From positions 1-59,157 of the forward strand of contig DYNN01000008.1 of the NCBI GenBank assembly GCA_020721045.1: a DNA stretch of 59,157 nt. Direction: 5' to 3'. The translations under genes were made by a program, and so were the position numbers. The first letter of the stretch is position 1, and every line of letters begins with the position of its first letter. Below, in pieces: positions 1 through 9,889 of this stretch. The notes below the pieces were generated by a model. That model was not told where the DNA came from. It worked only from the letters and a program-made list of their open reading frames with translations, and made no database searches. Source of the stretch: Thiomargarita sp. GTDB lineage: Bacteria; Pseudomonadota; Gammaproteobacteria; Beggiatoales; Beggiatoaceae.

Positions 1-230
1 TAGCTTCGCAAGGCATTTTTGCTCATTCCAAGTTTGGCAACCGCTTTGCGGAGCGGGATGTAGGTCATTGATCATGTTGGTATATGTGAGTTTATATTAG
101 CTTATGGTAGCTTTTTGGAACTGTTTAGCAACCTTTGCACGAGTAAGCAACAATCTGTTACATTATCTCGTTCCCACATGCTGAAGAAGATTATTTTCAT
201 TCAAAATACCGACGGTTGATCAACTAAATT
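1..230. other. Window-edge noncoding stretch upstream of tpsA-like gene
   Basis: No open reading frame that I can support lies here. The only structured items are a short inverted repeat CCGCT/AGCGG near position 50 and a half-site ATCTCGTTCCCAC at 165-177. That half-site resembles one arm of the hairpin found just after the following gene. The promoter of the exoprotein gene should lie here, but I see no convincing -35/-10 pair. Confidence 0.4.
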
Positions 231-2123
231 ATGTATATTGTAAAGTGGTTTATTACTGAATTATTGATTGTTATTTTTTCTACTGTACAGGCAGAAATCA
301 TCACAGACGGTACTTTAGGCGCTGCTGTCCAATTGGAAGGACCGAATTTTCTAATCAATGCTGAGTTGGGACAACAACGTGGTATCAATTTATTTCATAG
401 TTTTGGTGAATTTAATATTAGTAAAGCAGAAACTGCAACCTTTACTGGTAGTGATGTGATTAATAATGTGATTGCACGTATTACCGGCTCTCATCAATCA
501 GTTATCGATGGTGAGTTAAGTGCGACTATGCCTAATGTTAACTTGTATTTGGTTAATCCCAATGGTTTTGTGTTTGGTCCACATACTCAGTTAAATTTAG
601 GCGGATCATTATTTCTGACAACAGCTAATCGATTGTATTTAGGTGAAAATGGATTGTTTGATGCGACTCAACCTGCGAGTAGTGTATTGACCAGTGCAGT
701 GCCCAGTGCTTTTGGATTTTTAGACAATATTCCAGCGACGATTAGAATGAGTGAGAGTGAATTAGCAATACCTGAAGGCGAGACTTTATCGATTGTGGCG
801 GAAGATATCAAGTTGGAAAAATCTTCTCATCTTGTGGCGAATTCTGGGCGTATTCATTTAACCGCCATTAGTCAAGTCGATCGTTTACCCATAGAATCAA
901 CGGCAATTCTGCCAGACAGTGCTCAATTGGGTAAAATTACTATGGATAATTCGAGTATTGATGTAGGTAAACAGGGCGGTGGGGATATTTTCATTCGCGC
1001 GGGTCAATTTGATTTGAAAAATAAGAGTGATATTGTTGCCAATACGTTTGATAAGAATAATGGCGGTGTTATTGCGATTAAAGTCAATCAGTTATCATTT
1101 GAAAATGGTGCGCGCATTGATAGTCGTACTTTTGGTGCTGGCGAAGGTGGGCATGTCATTATTAGCGTTCGTGATCAGGCAATAATTAGTGATAGTGATA
1201 TTTTTACGACTTCACGCGGTAGCAATGCTGACAATGCTGTTGAAGGGAATGCCGGCACGATTGAACTCAGCGCGCGCACTTTAACTTTATCTAATAGCAC
1301 CATTAGCACAACTACTTTTGGTAATGGTAATGGAGGTAACATCAATATTTATGTTGAGAGTGAAATTGAATTAATTGATGGCGCAATGATACAAGCCAGT
1401 TCTGAAAGCAGCAAAAGTCATGCGGGCAATGCAGGACCTATCTTTATTCAAGCCCATAATCTACGTTTATCTGGAGAAAACAGCAAAATTGATAACAGTA
1501 CGCTCAGTGCTGGACAAGGCGGAAGTATTACGCTAAAGATCAACAATCAATTATATCTCGCTGATCATGCAGTGATTTCAGCCGATAGCCAAGGAAGTGG
1601 TGGTGCAGGCACAATTACTTTGAATGCTAATCGTATCGAAATGCAACAGGGCACAATTTCAACAACAGCGAGTAAAGCCGATGGTGGCAATATTATTTTA
1701 AACGTCAATACCTTACTTCAAATTAGTCAAAGTCGTATTACTTCAACTGTAACCAGTGGACAAGGCAATGGTGGAAACGTTGCTATTGGTAACCCACAAA
1801 CATTATGCTTGCAAGATAGCGATATTGTAGCAAATTCTACTGCAGGCAATGGTGGACTTATTATTATTATCACTAACAATCCTTTGTTGCAAGAAAACAG
1901 TATAATTACAGCCTCTTCTGACACTGGTTTAGATGGTACGGTAAAAATTGACATTCCTAACGTGGATATTACCAGTTTACCCATTGCCTTTTTTGATGCA
2001 AATACTTTAATTAAAAAACGCTGTGAATCACGTTCAGACGGGCAATTTAATAGCTTTGTCGTGGTTGGGCGTAGGGGAATACCTAATGCACCAGATGATT
2101 TACAATCTTATACTTCAGAGTAG
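231..2123 (+). CDS. Short TpsA-type exoprotein (filamentous haemagglutinin N-terminal domain)
   Basis: Predicted secreted beta-helix protein of the two-partner secretion type. It should be exported by Sec and then moved across the outer membrane by a TpsB/FhaC-type pore. Residues 1-21 form a signal peptide (cleavage near VQA-EI). Residues about 22-150 match the TPS domain, with the NPNG motif at 109-112 in LVNPNGFVFG. The rest is a run of short Gly/Asn/Ser/Thr-rich beta strands typical of a right-handed beta-helix. The C-terminus has a single Cys followed by a SFVVVGRRGIP segment; this resembles the end seen in many cyanobacterial and Beggiatoa-like TPS exoproteins, so the protein looks complete although short for the family (630 aa). 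No TpsB gene is in the window, so the transporter must be encoded elsewhere. The substrate or adhesion target is unknown. Confidence 0.8.
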   Translation: MYIVKWFITELLIVIFSTVQAEIITDGTLGAAVQLEGPNFLINAELGQQRGINLFHSFGEFNISKAETATFTGSDVINNVIARITGSHQSVIDGELSATMPNVNLYLVNPNGFVFGPHTQLNLGGSLFLTTANRLYLGENGLFDATQPASSVLTSAVPSAFGFLDNIPATIRMSESELAIPEGETLSIVAEDIKLEKSSHLVANSGRIHLTAISQVDRLPIESTAILPDSAQLGKITMDNSSIDVGKQGGGDIFIRAGQFDLKNKSDIVANTFDKNNGGVIAIKVNQLSFENGARIDSRTFGAGEGGHVIISVRDQAIISDSDIFTTSRGSNADNAVEGNAGTIELSARTLTLSNSTISTTTFGNGNGGNINIYVESEIELIDGAMIQASSESSKSHAGNAGPIFIQAHNLRLSGENSKIDNSTLSAGQGGSITLKINNQLYLADHAVISADSQGSGGAGTITLNANRIEMQQGTISTTASKADGGNIILNVNTLLQISQSRITSTVTSGQGNGGNVAIGNPQTLCLQDSDIVANSTAGNGGLIIIITNNPLLQENSIITASSDTGLDGTVKIDIPNVDITSLPIAFFDANTLIKKRCESRSDGQFNSFVVVGRRGIPNAPDDLQSYTSE

Positions 2124-2130
2124 AAATTAT

Positions 2131-2163
2131 CTCGCTCTCAACGCCACGGGGCGTAAGAACGAG
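2131..2163. repeat. Interrupted palindrome after the tpsA-like gene
   Basis: CTCGCTCT, then ACGCC, a four-base loop, GGCGT and AGAACGAG give an imperfect two-step hairpin starting 8 nt after the exoprotein stop. No T-run follows, so it is more likely a degenerate intergenic palindrome than an intrinsic terminator. A similar half-arm occurs at 165-177, on the other side of the gene. Confidence 0.5.
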
Positions 2164-2263
2164 AAAAAGAGGAATTGTGGAGATTTTAGGGATAGGAAAT
2201 TGAAATATACGAAATGAGCATTCAGATTACAGCGTTTGACTGATTTGCAATTTTAATTAAATT

Positions 2264-2827
2264 CTATGCACGTGATAAATATTCACCTGTGCGCGTATCC
2301 ACTTTAATTAAATCGCCTACATTGACAAATAACGGCACACGCACCACAGCACCGGTTTCTAAAGTGGCGGGTTTACTGCCTCCCCCAGAAGTATCACCGC
2401 GTACCCCCGGGTCTGTTTCAACCACTGCCAAAATCACAAAATTAGGTGGATTCACAGCTAACGGCACATCATTCCATAATGTAATAGTACATAATTCCTC
2501 ACCTTTCAACCACTTATCAGAATCACCAATAATGTCTAAACTGGCACTGTATTGCTCAAAAGTATCTGGCACCATAAAATGAAAAAATTCATCATCTTTA
2601 TATAAATATTGCATGTCGGTCTCCACTACATCTGCACCTTCAAGCGTATCTCCGGATTTAAACGTTTTTTCTAGCACTCTGCCAGTTTTAAGATTGCGCA
2701 ATTTGACTCGATTAAATGCTTGCCCTTTGCCGGGTTTAACATATTCATTTTCTATAATACTACAGGGATCATTTTCTAACATGACCTTGAGTCCTGATTT
2801 AAACTCATTAGTACTGAAAAAAGCCAT
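2264..2827 (-). CDS. efp: Elongation factor P
   Basis: EF-P binds between the P and E sites of the ribosome and stimulates peptide-bond formation at polyproline stretches. The 187-residue length matches the family (E. coli 188). The N-terminal KOW-like domain carries the modification loop PGKGQA with Lys34 at the expected position. The following OB domains include the family signature near residues 150-170 ([14 protein letters not shown]). Lys34 is normally beta-lysylated by EpmA after EpmB isomerises lysine. Consistent with this, the epmB homologue is divergently transcribed from the next 46 bp, as in E. coli. EpmA is not in this window. The start has an AGGAGA-type ribosome binding site (complement of TTCTCCTTC, about 2831-2839). 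Confidence 0.97.
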   Translation of the reverse strand: MAFFSTNEFKSGLKVMLENDPCSIIENEYVKPGKGQAFNRVKLRNLKTGRVLEKTFKSGDTLEGADVVETDMQYLYKDDEFFHFMVPDTFEQYSASLDIIGDSDKWLKGEELCTITLWNDVPLAVNPPNFVILAVVETDPGVRGDTSGGGSKPATLETGAVVRVPLFVNVGDLIKVDTRTGEYLSRA

Positions 2828-2873
2828 ACATTCTCCTTCATTTTAATTAATAAAAACGGTTGTAAAATAAATA

Positions 2874-3887
2874 ATGATACCTGAAATAAACACCCTTTGG
2901 CATCCTAAACACACAGAAAACACTTGGCAACAAGCACTACGTCAGGTCATTCGCGATCCGAATCAATTATTGAGTTTGCTTGATTTATCCCACCACCCGC
3001 TTGCTCAACAAATCCTGCAACAACCAACGTTTCCATTACGCATACCTTTAGGTTATATTGCCAGAATGCAAAAGGGAAATTTTGACGATCCACTGCTAAG
3101 ACAAGTGTTACCGCTGCGCATAGAATTACAACAACATCGTGCTTTCAGTTGCGATCCGGTTGGTGATAAAGCGGCAGAAAAAATGCCTAATTTATTACAT
3201 AAATATCAAGGACGTATGCTTATTTTAGCCACCAGTGCTTGTGCAATTCATTGTCGTTACTGTTTTCGTCAATATCACCCATATATACCAGAAAATCCTC
3301 TGATTAATCAACAAATTATTGATATTATTCGTGCTGATCAAACCATTACAGAAATTATTCTAAGTGGCGGCGATCCACTGATGTTAGATGATGAATCTTT
3401 GGCTAATTTTACCGCACAACTTGCGACGATACCACAGATCAAACGATTACGTTTACACACCCGAATGCCGATTGTGTTACCCGAACGAATAACTATAAAT
3501 TTAATAAAATCATTAACTTCAACACATTTATCACTTATTATCATTACTCATGCAAACCATGCCAATGAATTTGATCAAAAAGTCAGTTCTGCATTGCACA
3601 AATTGTTTGAAGCTAAAATTACGTTGTTAAATCAATCGGTTTTATTACGCGGCGTCAATGACAACAAAGAAGCTTTGATACATTTAAGCGAAACGCTTTT
3701 TCAAAACCATATCATGCCCTACTATTTACATTTACTAGACAAAGTGCAAGGTGCACAACATTTTGATATTCCTGAAAAACAAGCCATTGAACTAATAGAC
3801 TCTATGCGTAAAAATTTACCAGGTTATTTAGTGCCTAAATTAGTGAGAGAAATTGCAGGATTACCCTACAAACAACAAATTATCTAA
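2874..3887 (+). CDS. epmB: EF-P--(R)-beta-lysine ligase partner: lysine 2,3-aminomutase EpmB
   Basis: Radical SAM, PLP-dependent enzyme that converts (S)-alpha-lysine to (R)-beta-lysine for EF-P modification. The cluster motif CAIHCRYC places the [4Fe-4S] ligands at Cys123, Cys127 and Cys130. A SGGDPL motif follows, as in lysine 2,3-aminomutases. A PLP-binding Lys is expected near the C-terminus (LVPKLVREIAG). At 337 aa it is EpmB-sized, without the extra C-terminal region of catabolic clostridial KamA. The divergent position next to efp supports EpmB over a catabolic aminomutase. Its stop overlaps the convergent gph stop by 4 nt. Confidence 0.94.
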   Translation: MIPEINTLWHPKHTENTWQQALRQVIRDPNQLLSLLDLSHHPLAQQILQQPTFPLRIPLGYIARMQKGNFDDPLLRQVLPLRIELQQHRAFSCDPVGDKAAEKMPNLLHKYQGRMLILATSACAIHCRYCFRQYHPYIPENPLINQQIIDIIRADQTITEIILSGGDPLMLDDESLANFTAQLATIPQIKRLRLHTRMPIVLPERITINLIKSLTSTHLSLIIITHANHANEFDQKVSSALHKLFEAKITLLNQSVLLRGVNDNKEALIHLSETLFQNHIMPYYLHLLDKVQGAQHFDIPEKQAIELIDSMRKNLPGYLVPKLVREIAGLPYKQQII

Positions 3888-4555
3888 GCATTAATCGACA
3901 AATAAGTTAATAAATTCAATGGCGTTTGCAACATACCCGTCGCACCCCATTGATCAGGCTGATCATCGACACCCAAATAACCATAAAGTGCGACAAAAGT
4001 ACGCATACCCGCCCGTTGTCCAGCCTCAATATCACGTTGTGCGTCACCGACATAAATACAATTTTCCGGCTGCGTTTTCGCCAAAGCACACGCATATAAC
4101 AAAGGCGCGGGATCAGGTTTTTTTTGTGGCAAAGTATCCCCGCTAATAGTGCAAACACTTTGCTCAGCCAATCCCAATTTTTCTATCAATGGCATCGTTA
4201 AATAATGTAACTTATTCGTCACAATTCCCCATTGAATGCCTTGTCGTTTAAAAACAGCCAACACTTCGCCCATGCCTGCAAATAAACAAGAACGTTCAGC
4301 AATATGATCGGCATAAATTTCAACCAAACGCTGGCGTAAAAATGCCGTCTGTGAATCCGTATCCGCCAAATTAAAACCATAGCGAATCAACGCCTCAGCC
4401 CCGTGTGATACCCATGGACGAATCACATCAAAAGCCAAAGGTTCACGCCGCTGCTCTTGTAAAACGGTATTCAATGCAAAAGCCAAATCAGGTGCCGTAT
4501 CCAATAAAGTCCCATCGAGATCGAACAAGACCGTCTGTACCGAGTGTTTTTTCAT
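3884..4555 (-). CDS. gph: Phosphoglycolate phosphatase / MupP-like HAD hydrolase
   Basis: HAD-superfamily phosphatase of the Gph type (223 aa). The catalytic motif I, FDLDGTLLDT, puts the nucleophile at Asp12 and the acid/base at Asp14. Motif III Lys and motif IV appear in KKPDPAPLLYA and YVGDAQRDIEA. The cap insertion between motifs I and II fits subclass IA. Gph removes 2-phosphoglycolate formed in DNA repair or by RuBisCO oxygenation. In pseudomonads the close paralogue MupP acts on N-acetylmuramate 6-phosphate, and sequence alone does not separate the two. The usual neighbour ubiG is absent. Confidence 0.85.
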   Translation of the reverse strand: MKKHSVQTVLFDLDGTLLDTAPDLAFALNTVLQEQRREPLAFDVIRPWVSHGAEALIRYGFNLADTDSQTAFLRQRLVEIYADHIAERSCLFAGMGEVLAVFKRQGIQWGIVTNKLHYLTMPLIEKLGLAEQSVCTISGDTLPQKKPDPAPLLYACALAKTQPENCIYVGDAQRDIEAGQRAGMRTFVALYGYLGVDDQPDQWGATGMLQTPLNLLTYLSINA

Positions 4556-4794
4556 GCTAAATGATTAATTAATAATTGAATTATGGAGTTATTTGTCTTT
4601 ACTTTTAATGCTTTTTGTCTCATAATGGTGAGACTACTCAATTCACGATTATACTTGATGCCAGTACCTATTATGCACCTACTTTTTTTACTTAACTCTC
4701 ACTAAATAATCAGCAAATCGCATTATATCAGCAGTAGGCATCCTTCATCTTAGACTATACTATTGCTTTCTGTATTCACATTAGGTCTATTGTC

Positions 4795-5685
4795 ATGAAA
4801 ATTAACATATTTCGTCAGCTTTCTTGGTTTTTTGCCGCATTTTTACTCATTTTTACATTCAACAGTCTTTCCGAAGAATTATTTGCTCAAAAAGGTTTAT
4901 TATGGCAAGTAGAAAAAAACGGCGTTAAACCCAGTTACCTATTTGGTACCATGCACTCTGAAAACCCACAAGTGACCAGATTACTATCAGTGGTTAAACC
5001 TTATTTTACAAAAATCGACACCGTTTTTTTAGAAACAGAATTAAACATTACCGCTATTTTAAAAAGTTCAATCGCCCTTTTTCTAACACCCGGACAAACC
5101 TTAGATCAACTACTAGATAAAACAAAATATACCCAATTAATTCAAATTTTATATGAACACGGCATTCCCGAAGATTTTGCCAAAACATTAAAACCGTGGG
5201 CGATTATGATTATGCTGAGTAGCCCACAACAAAAAACGGGTGATATGTTAGACCTATTATTATACCAAGAAGCACAAGCGCAACATAAAAAAGTATTTGG
5301 ATTAGAAACCATTGAAGAACAATTAGCCATTTTTGAAGATATTTCTTTTCCCGATCAATTAATTTTATTACAAGAAACCATCAATCAATTGGATCAATTG
5401 CCACAGATATTTCAACAAATGTTAGAATTATACACGCAACGTAATTTAACGGGTTTGTTAGATTTTAGCAAAAAATACATGATGAATGACACCAATAAGA
5501 CGTTGATGGACACTTTTATCAAACGAATATTAAATGATCGCAATATAAAAATGGTCGATCGAATGCAAACTGCTTTACAAACAGGCAATTCCTTTATAGC
5601 TGTCGGTGCGTTACATTTACCGGGTAAAAATGGTATATTAAAATTACTTGAACAACAAGGCTATATCTTGACAGCCTTATATTAA
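4795..5685 (+). CDS. TraB/GumN family protein, exported
   Basis: Member of the TraB/GumN (PrgY/TIKI-like) family, thought to be metal-dependent proteases or at least metal-binding envelope proteins. Residues 1-27 form a signal peptide or membrane anchor. The family hallmarks are visible: GTMH at 51-54 near the N-terminus, a conserved Glu-rich FLETEL segment, GLETIEEQLAIF in the middle, and GALHL at 271-275 near the C-terminus. The two His-containing motifs are the proposed metal site. The 296-residue length is typical. It stands alone between gph (divergent) and mutS. A TATACT box at 4756-4761 may be its -10 element. Substrate unknown. Confidence 0.85.
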   Translation: MKINIFRQLSWFFAAFLLIFTFNSLSEELFAQKGLLWQVEKNGVKPSYLFGTMHSENPQVTRLLSVVKPYFTKIDTVFLETELNITAILKSSIALFLTPGQTLDQLLDKTKYTQLIQILYEHGIPEDFAKTLKPWAIMIMLSSPQQKTGDMLDLLLYQEAQAQHKKVFGLETIEEQLAIFEDISFPDQLILLQETINQLDQLPQIFQQMLELYTQRNLTGLLDFSKKYMMNDTNKTLMDTFIKRILNDRNIKMVDRMQTALQTGNSFIAVGALHLPGKNGILKLLEQQGYILTALY

Positions 5686-5792
5686 ACATCTTTCTACTCC
5701 AACTCTTCATAACAAAATGACCAATAGTGAGCACGCCGCATTTTGGACATTTCGCCCAAATAGCTGTGCCACATTTTTTGCCAAATATAAAA

Positions 5793-8354
5793 ATGTCTCG
5801 TTCTGAACAAGAATTATCACAACATACCCCCGTTATGCAACAATATTTGCGGATTAAAGCAAAATATCCCGATATGTTGCTATTTTACCGTATGGGCGAT
5901 TTTTATGAATTATTCTTTGAAGATGCCCAAAAAGCCGCACGATTACTAGATATTACCTTAACTGCGCGTGGCAAAGCCGGTGGACAATCGATTCCCATGG
6001 CAGGCGTGCCTTACCACGCAATTGAAGGCTACTTAGCCAAATTAGTACGACAAGGCGAATCAGCGGTTATTTGCGAACAAGTGAGCGATGCAGCAAGCAG
6101 TAAAGGGTTAGTAGAACGTGAAGTCGCACGGATTATCACGCCGGGCACTTTAACTGATGAAGCTCTTTTAGAAGAACGACAAGACAACTTATTAGCTGCC
6201 GTTCACAGTCAACAAACTGATTTATTTGGCATTGCGACCTTAGAACTTTCCAGTGGACGTTTTACCGTCATCGAAGTGCAAAGTTTATCTTTACTTGCCA
6301 GTGAATTAGCGCGCTTGCGTCCTGCAGAATTATTAATCAGCGAAACTGTAACATTACAACTTCCTCATGTTATATTTAAAAAACAGCCGGCTTGGTTTTT
6401 TGATTTACAAACCGCTAACCGCTTATTAACTGAACAATTTGGTACCCGCGATCTAGCAGGTTTTGGTTGTGAACATTTAACCGTTGCATTAGCTGCCGCG
6501 GGCTGTTTACTACAATATGCTCGTGATACGCAACGTGCAAGTTTGCCACATATTCAAGGTTTACATTGGGAACGACGTGAAGACAGTTTGTTAATTGATG
6601 CCGCCAGCCGCCGTAATTTGGAACTTGACAACGGTTTAGCCGGTAAATATGAACACACTTTAATTAACGTCATGGATCAATGTGCAACACCAATGGGTAG
6701 TAGAATGTTACGTCGTTGGTTACATCGTCCTCTCCGTACAGTAGAAATATTACAATATCGTCATCATGCAGTAGGTACTATCCTAGAACAACAAGCTTCC
6801 GCAACTTTATATCAACAACTTCGTGCTATTGGTGATATAGAACGTATTTTATCGCGAGTTGCCTTAAAAACCGCACGTCCACGAGATTTAACTCAACTGC
6901 GCACTGCGTTGGCTATGTTGCCCGAATTGCAGCAAACATTGACTACATTGATCAGCCCGCGCTTGCAAACTTTAGCGACTGAAATTAAAGAATTTCCCGA
7001 ATTATATCAATTACTTGAACGAGCAATTATTGAAACTCCACCCATGTTAATTCGTGATGGCGGTGTCATTGCCATGGGTTATGATGCAGAACTCGATGAA
7101 TTAAGGGGATTGAGTGAAAATGCTGGACAATATTTGGTTGCATTAGAAGCGCGCGAAAAAGAACGCACTGGTTTGACTAATTTAAAAGTCGGTTATAATA
7201 AAATACACGGCTATTATATTGAAATCAATCGGTTACATGCTGAAAAAGTACCTACTGATTACACGCGCCGTCAAACGTTAAAAGGCGCAGAACGCTATAT
7301 TACTGAAGAATTAAAGCAATTTGAAGATAAAATACTCAGTGCTAAAGAACGAGCGTTAAATCGAGAAAAATATTTATACGAACAATTATTGGATATTTTG
7401 TTAGATTCATTAAAAATATTACAAATTTGTAGTGTCGCATTGGCAGAACTTGATGTGTTACATAATTTTGCTGAACGTGCTGATACACTAAAATATTACC
7501 CAGTGACTTTTACGAATAAAGAAGAAATTGAAATCATTGAAGGTCGGCATCCGGTGGTTGAAGCCATACAAACAACACCGTTTATGCCTAATGATTTAAA
7601 ATTAGATAACAAAAATAGAATGCTTGTAGTGACCGGACCCAATATGGGCGGAAAGTCAGTCTTTATGCGTCAAACAGCTTTAATTGTCTTATTAGCACAT
7701 ATTGGTAGTTTTGTTCCCGCTCAACAAACGATTTTAGGACCGATTGATGGTATTTTTACCCGTATTGGTGCCAGTGATGATTTAGCCGGTGGGCGATCAA
7801 CTTTTATGGTAGAAATGACAGAAACAGCTAATATTTTACATAATGCAACCCGTAATAGCTTGGTTTTAATGGATGAAATAGGTAGAGGAACGAGTACTTT
7901 TGATGGCTTATCATTGGCATGGGCAACCGCTGAGTATTTAGCCCGTCATATAAGCGCATATACACTATTTGCTACCCATTATTTTGAATTAACACGTTTG
8001 CCAGAACAATGTAAAAATATTGCTAATGTACATTTAGATGTCATAGAACAGGATGAAAAGCTTATTTTTATGCATAAAGTGAAGTCTGGCGCGGCAAACA
8101 AGAGTTATGGTTTACAAGTTGCGTTGTTGGCAGGTGTACCAAAAAATGTGGTTAAACAAGCGCAATTACGCTTAAAACAGTTGGAATCTCAACGATTACA
8201 GACTGTGCCGCAACAGGATGAATTTATACTAGCATTACCCACATCGCCAGAAACCCCACATCCAGTATTGGCACAATTAAAAACCGTGTCTCCTGATGAT
8301 TTAACCCCCAAGCAGGCGTTACAAGTGCTTTATCAATTGAAAAAATTATTGTGA
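5793..8354 (+). CDS. mutS: DNA mismatch repair protein MutS
   Basis: Recognises base mismatches and small loops as a dimer and recruits MutL. The mismatch-binding Phe-x-Glu lies in the N-terminal GDFYELFF segment. The ATPase C-terminus has Walker A GPNMGGKS at residues 615-622, Walker B with the signature [12 protein letters not shown], and a helix-turn-helix dimer contact. The last about 25 residues match the tetramerisation tail. I chose the ATG at 5793 because the protein is then 853 aa, the E. coli length, and begins a few residues before the conserved [12 protein letters not shown] block. An in-frame GTG at 5727 would add 22 residues without family similarity. Neither start has a strong ribosome binding site. 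Confidence 0.97.
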   Translation: MSRSEQELSQHTPVMQQYLRIKAKYPDMLLFYRMGDFYELFFEDAQKAARLLDITLTARGKAGGQSIPMAGVPYHAIEGYLAKLVRQGESAVICEQVSDAASSKGLVEREVARIITPGTLTDEALLEERQDNLLAAVHSQQTDLFGIATLELSSGRFTVIEVQSLSLLASELARLRPAELLISETVTLQLPHVIFKKQPAWFFDLQTANRLLTEQFGTRDLAGFGCEHLTVALAAAGCLLQYARDTQRASLPHIQGLHWERREDSLLIDAASRRNLELDNGLAGKYEHTLINVMDQCATPMGSRMLRRWLHRPLRTVEILQYRHHAVGTILEQQASATLYQQLRAIGDIERILSRVALKTARPRDLTQLRTALAMLPELQQTLTTLISPRLQTLATEIKEFPELYQLLERAIIETPPMLIRDGGVIAMGYDAELDELRGLSENAGQYLVALEAREKERTGLTNLKVGYNKIHGYYIEINRLHAEKVPTDYTRRQTLKGAERYITEELKQFEDKILSAKERALNREKYLYEQLLDILLDSLKILQICSVALAELDVLHNFAERADTLKYYPVTFTNKEEIEIIEGRHPVVEAIQTTPFMPNDLKLDNKNRMLVVTGPNMGGKSVFMRQTALIVLLAHIGSFVPAQQTILGPIDGIFTRIGASDDLAGGRSTFMVEMTETANILHNATRNSLVLMDEIGRGTSTFDGLSLAWATAEYLARHISAYTLFATHYFELTRLPEQCKNIANVHLDVIEQDEKLIFMHKVKSGAANKSYGLQVALLAGVPKNVVKQAQLRLKQLESQRLQTVPQQDEFILALPTSPETPHPVLAQLKTVSPDDLTPKQALQVLYQLKKLL

Positions 8355-8376
8355 TAGCTTGAATTGACTGAAAAAT

Positions 8377-9609
8377 TTACTTTGCCATTGGCGGTAAATC
8401 TCCGCTTAACCCCATGGCATGTCGCATCATGGTTTTTTTCACCAAAGGTAGAGCGTTAGTCATGATAAGTCCTTGATTACGCAACCAACTTAGCACAGGT
8501 TGTTGATTGCCAAATAGGTATTTAAAGCCATCCATTGCGGTCATCACGGTCAATGTATTGGCTTTGCGCCACCGTTCATGTCGTTTTAAAATATGCACAT
8601 GACCAAAGTCTCTACTCAGACGATGCGCTTTAATCACTACTTCGCTTAAAGAGGCTACGTCTAATAAACCTAGATTAACGCCTTGACCTGCTAACGGATG
8701 AACACTATGTGCCGCGTCACCTATTAGAGCTAGACGGGATTGGACGTAATGATGTGCATGTCCGCGTTTTAAGGGAAATAATGCGCGTTCGCCACAATTG
8801 ATAATTTGTCCTAATTGACCAGCAATTGCTTGTTCTAATTGGGTTAAAAATTCTTGTTTTGGTAGGGCTATCAATTTTTGCGCAATCGGTGTGTCTGCAC
8901 TCCAAACAATAGAACAGTAGTGAGGATTTGCTAAAGGTAAAAAAGCTAACGGACCAGTTGGTAAAAAGCGTTGCCAAGCAGTTTCTTGATGAGGAAATTC
9001 AGTGTGTATAGTAGCGACAATCGCTTGTTGGGCGTAATCGTGTGTTGTATAAGGAATTCCAGCGGCACTGCGAATACTAGAATTTGCACCTTCTGCACTG
9101 ATGAGTAAACGTGTTATTAATTGGTTATTATCATTAAGTTGTACTTGCATTGCGGTTGCGTCATGTGTGAGTGCAAATTGTTGTATTTTAGCTGGACGAT
9201 ACCATGTAAGTAGTGAATTGTAGTGTTGTAATGCGGCTAATAAGCTGGTTTGTATGGCGCGTTGTTCTACAATATAACCCAATGTCGGTTCAGTAATATC
9301 GCTGCAATCGAAATGAATTTCTCCTGATCCACTTGCATCCCAAACGTGCATTTGTCGAAATGGACTGATGCCGGCTGCCACAATATTATCCCAGATGGAT
9401 AAATGACGAAAAATACGCTCTGAAGCACGTGTCAGCGCGAAAACTCGCAAATCAATTGCATCAATAGGCATTTTTTCATGATTTTGGGAAGGCGTGGCGA
9501 TTGGCATGGCTTCAATTAAGCCAACGCGCATACCCGCTTTTAACAGTGATAATGCGAGTGTGGTGCCCACAATACCGCTGCCAGCAATGAGTACGTCGTG
9601 ATGTTGCAT
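8377..9609 (-). CDS. UbiH/UbiF/VisC-family FAD-dependent hydroxylase
   Basis: Flavin monooxygenase that hydroxylates the aromatic ring during ubiquinone synthesis. The N-terminal Rossmann motif AGSGIVG binds ADP. The DLRVFALTRAS segment and the second FAD motif GDAAHSVHPLAGQGVNLG are diagnostic of the COQ6/UbiH family. At 410 aa from the ATG at 9609 (GGAA 6-9 nt upstream) it is full length; an upstream in-frame TTG at 9621 is less likely. UbiH, UbiI (VisC) and UbiF cannot be told apart with confidence by eye. It is convergent with mutS, 22 bp away, and not in an operon with other ubi genes here. Confidence 0.85.
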   Translation of the reverse strand: MQHHDVLIAGSGIVGTTLALSLLKAGMRVGLIEAMPIATPSQNHEKMPIDAIDLRVFALTRASERIFRHLSIWDNIVAAGISPFRQMHVWDASGSGEIHFDCSDITEPTLGYIVEQRAIQTSLLAALQHYNSLLTWYRPAKIQQFALTHDATAMQVQLNDNNQLITRLLISAEGANSSIRSAAGIPYTTHDYAQQAIVATIHTEFPHQETAWQRFLPTGPLAFLPLANPHYCSIVWSADTPIAQKLIALPKQEFLTQLEQAIAGQLGQIINCGERALFPLKRGHAHHYVQSRLALIGDAAHSVHPLAGQGVNLGLLDVASLSEVVIKAHRLSRDFGHVHILKRHERWRKANTLTVMTAMDGFKYLFGNQQPVLSWLRNQGLIMTNALPLVKKTMMRHAMGLSGDLPPMAK

Positions 9610-9725
9610 AAAGTTTTCCAAATAATTCAGTTTATTTTAATTGGAACTATAGCGCAATAATTATCTCATTATCAAGATGGTGGATTGCGTTCTGGCAATT
9701 CTGAAGTTATCTTAACCTAATTTTC

Positions 9726-9809
9726 GTAGAGTGCATAAGCGTACGTCATACACCGATTTTTGGAACTTTCACATTTCTTGGTGCATGACGCTTCGCTTAT
9801 GCACCTTAC
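9726..9809. repeat. 84-bp imperfect palindrome, copy A
   Basis: Left arm GTAGAGTGCATAAGCGTACG... and right arm ...CGCTTATGCACCTTAC are inverted copies of about 30 bp with an AT-rich centre of about 25 bp. A second 84-bp copy of the same design lies at 43129-43212, so this is a dispersed repeat family and not a local terminator. Confidence 0.85.
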
Positions 9810-9889
9810 GAGCTTGTTGATTTTATCTTTTTAATTTGATCAATTTACGTCATAATCGTATTTTTTACTTTTCATTTTGGAGAAATGCT

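Noticed and set aside
2023-2217. 64-codon ORF overlapping the end of the TpsA-like gene
   Set aside because: It is out of frame with the exoprotein and crosses the hairpin; its sequence has no protein-like pattern.
5727-5792. GTG start for mutS giving 875 aa
   Set aside because: The extra 22 residues do not resemble MutS, and the ATG at 5793 restores the family length of 853.
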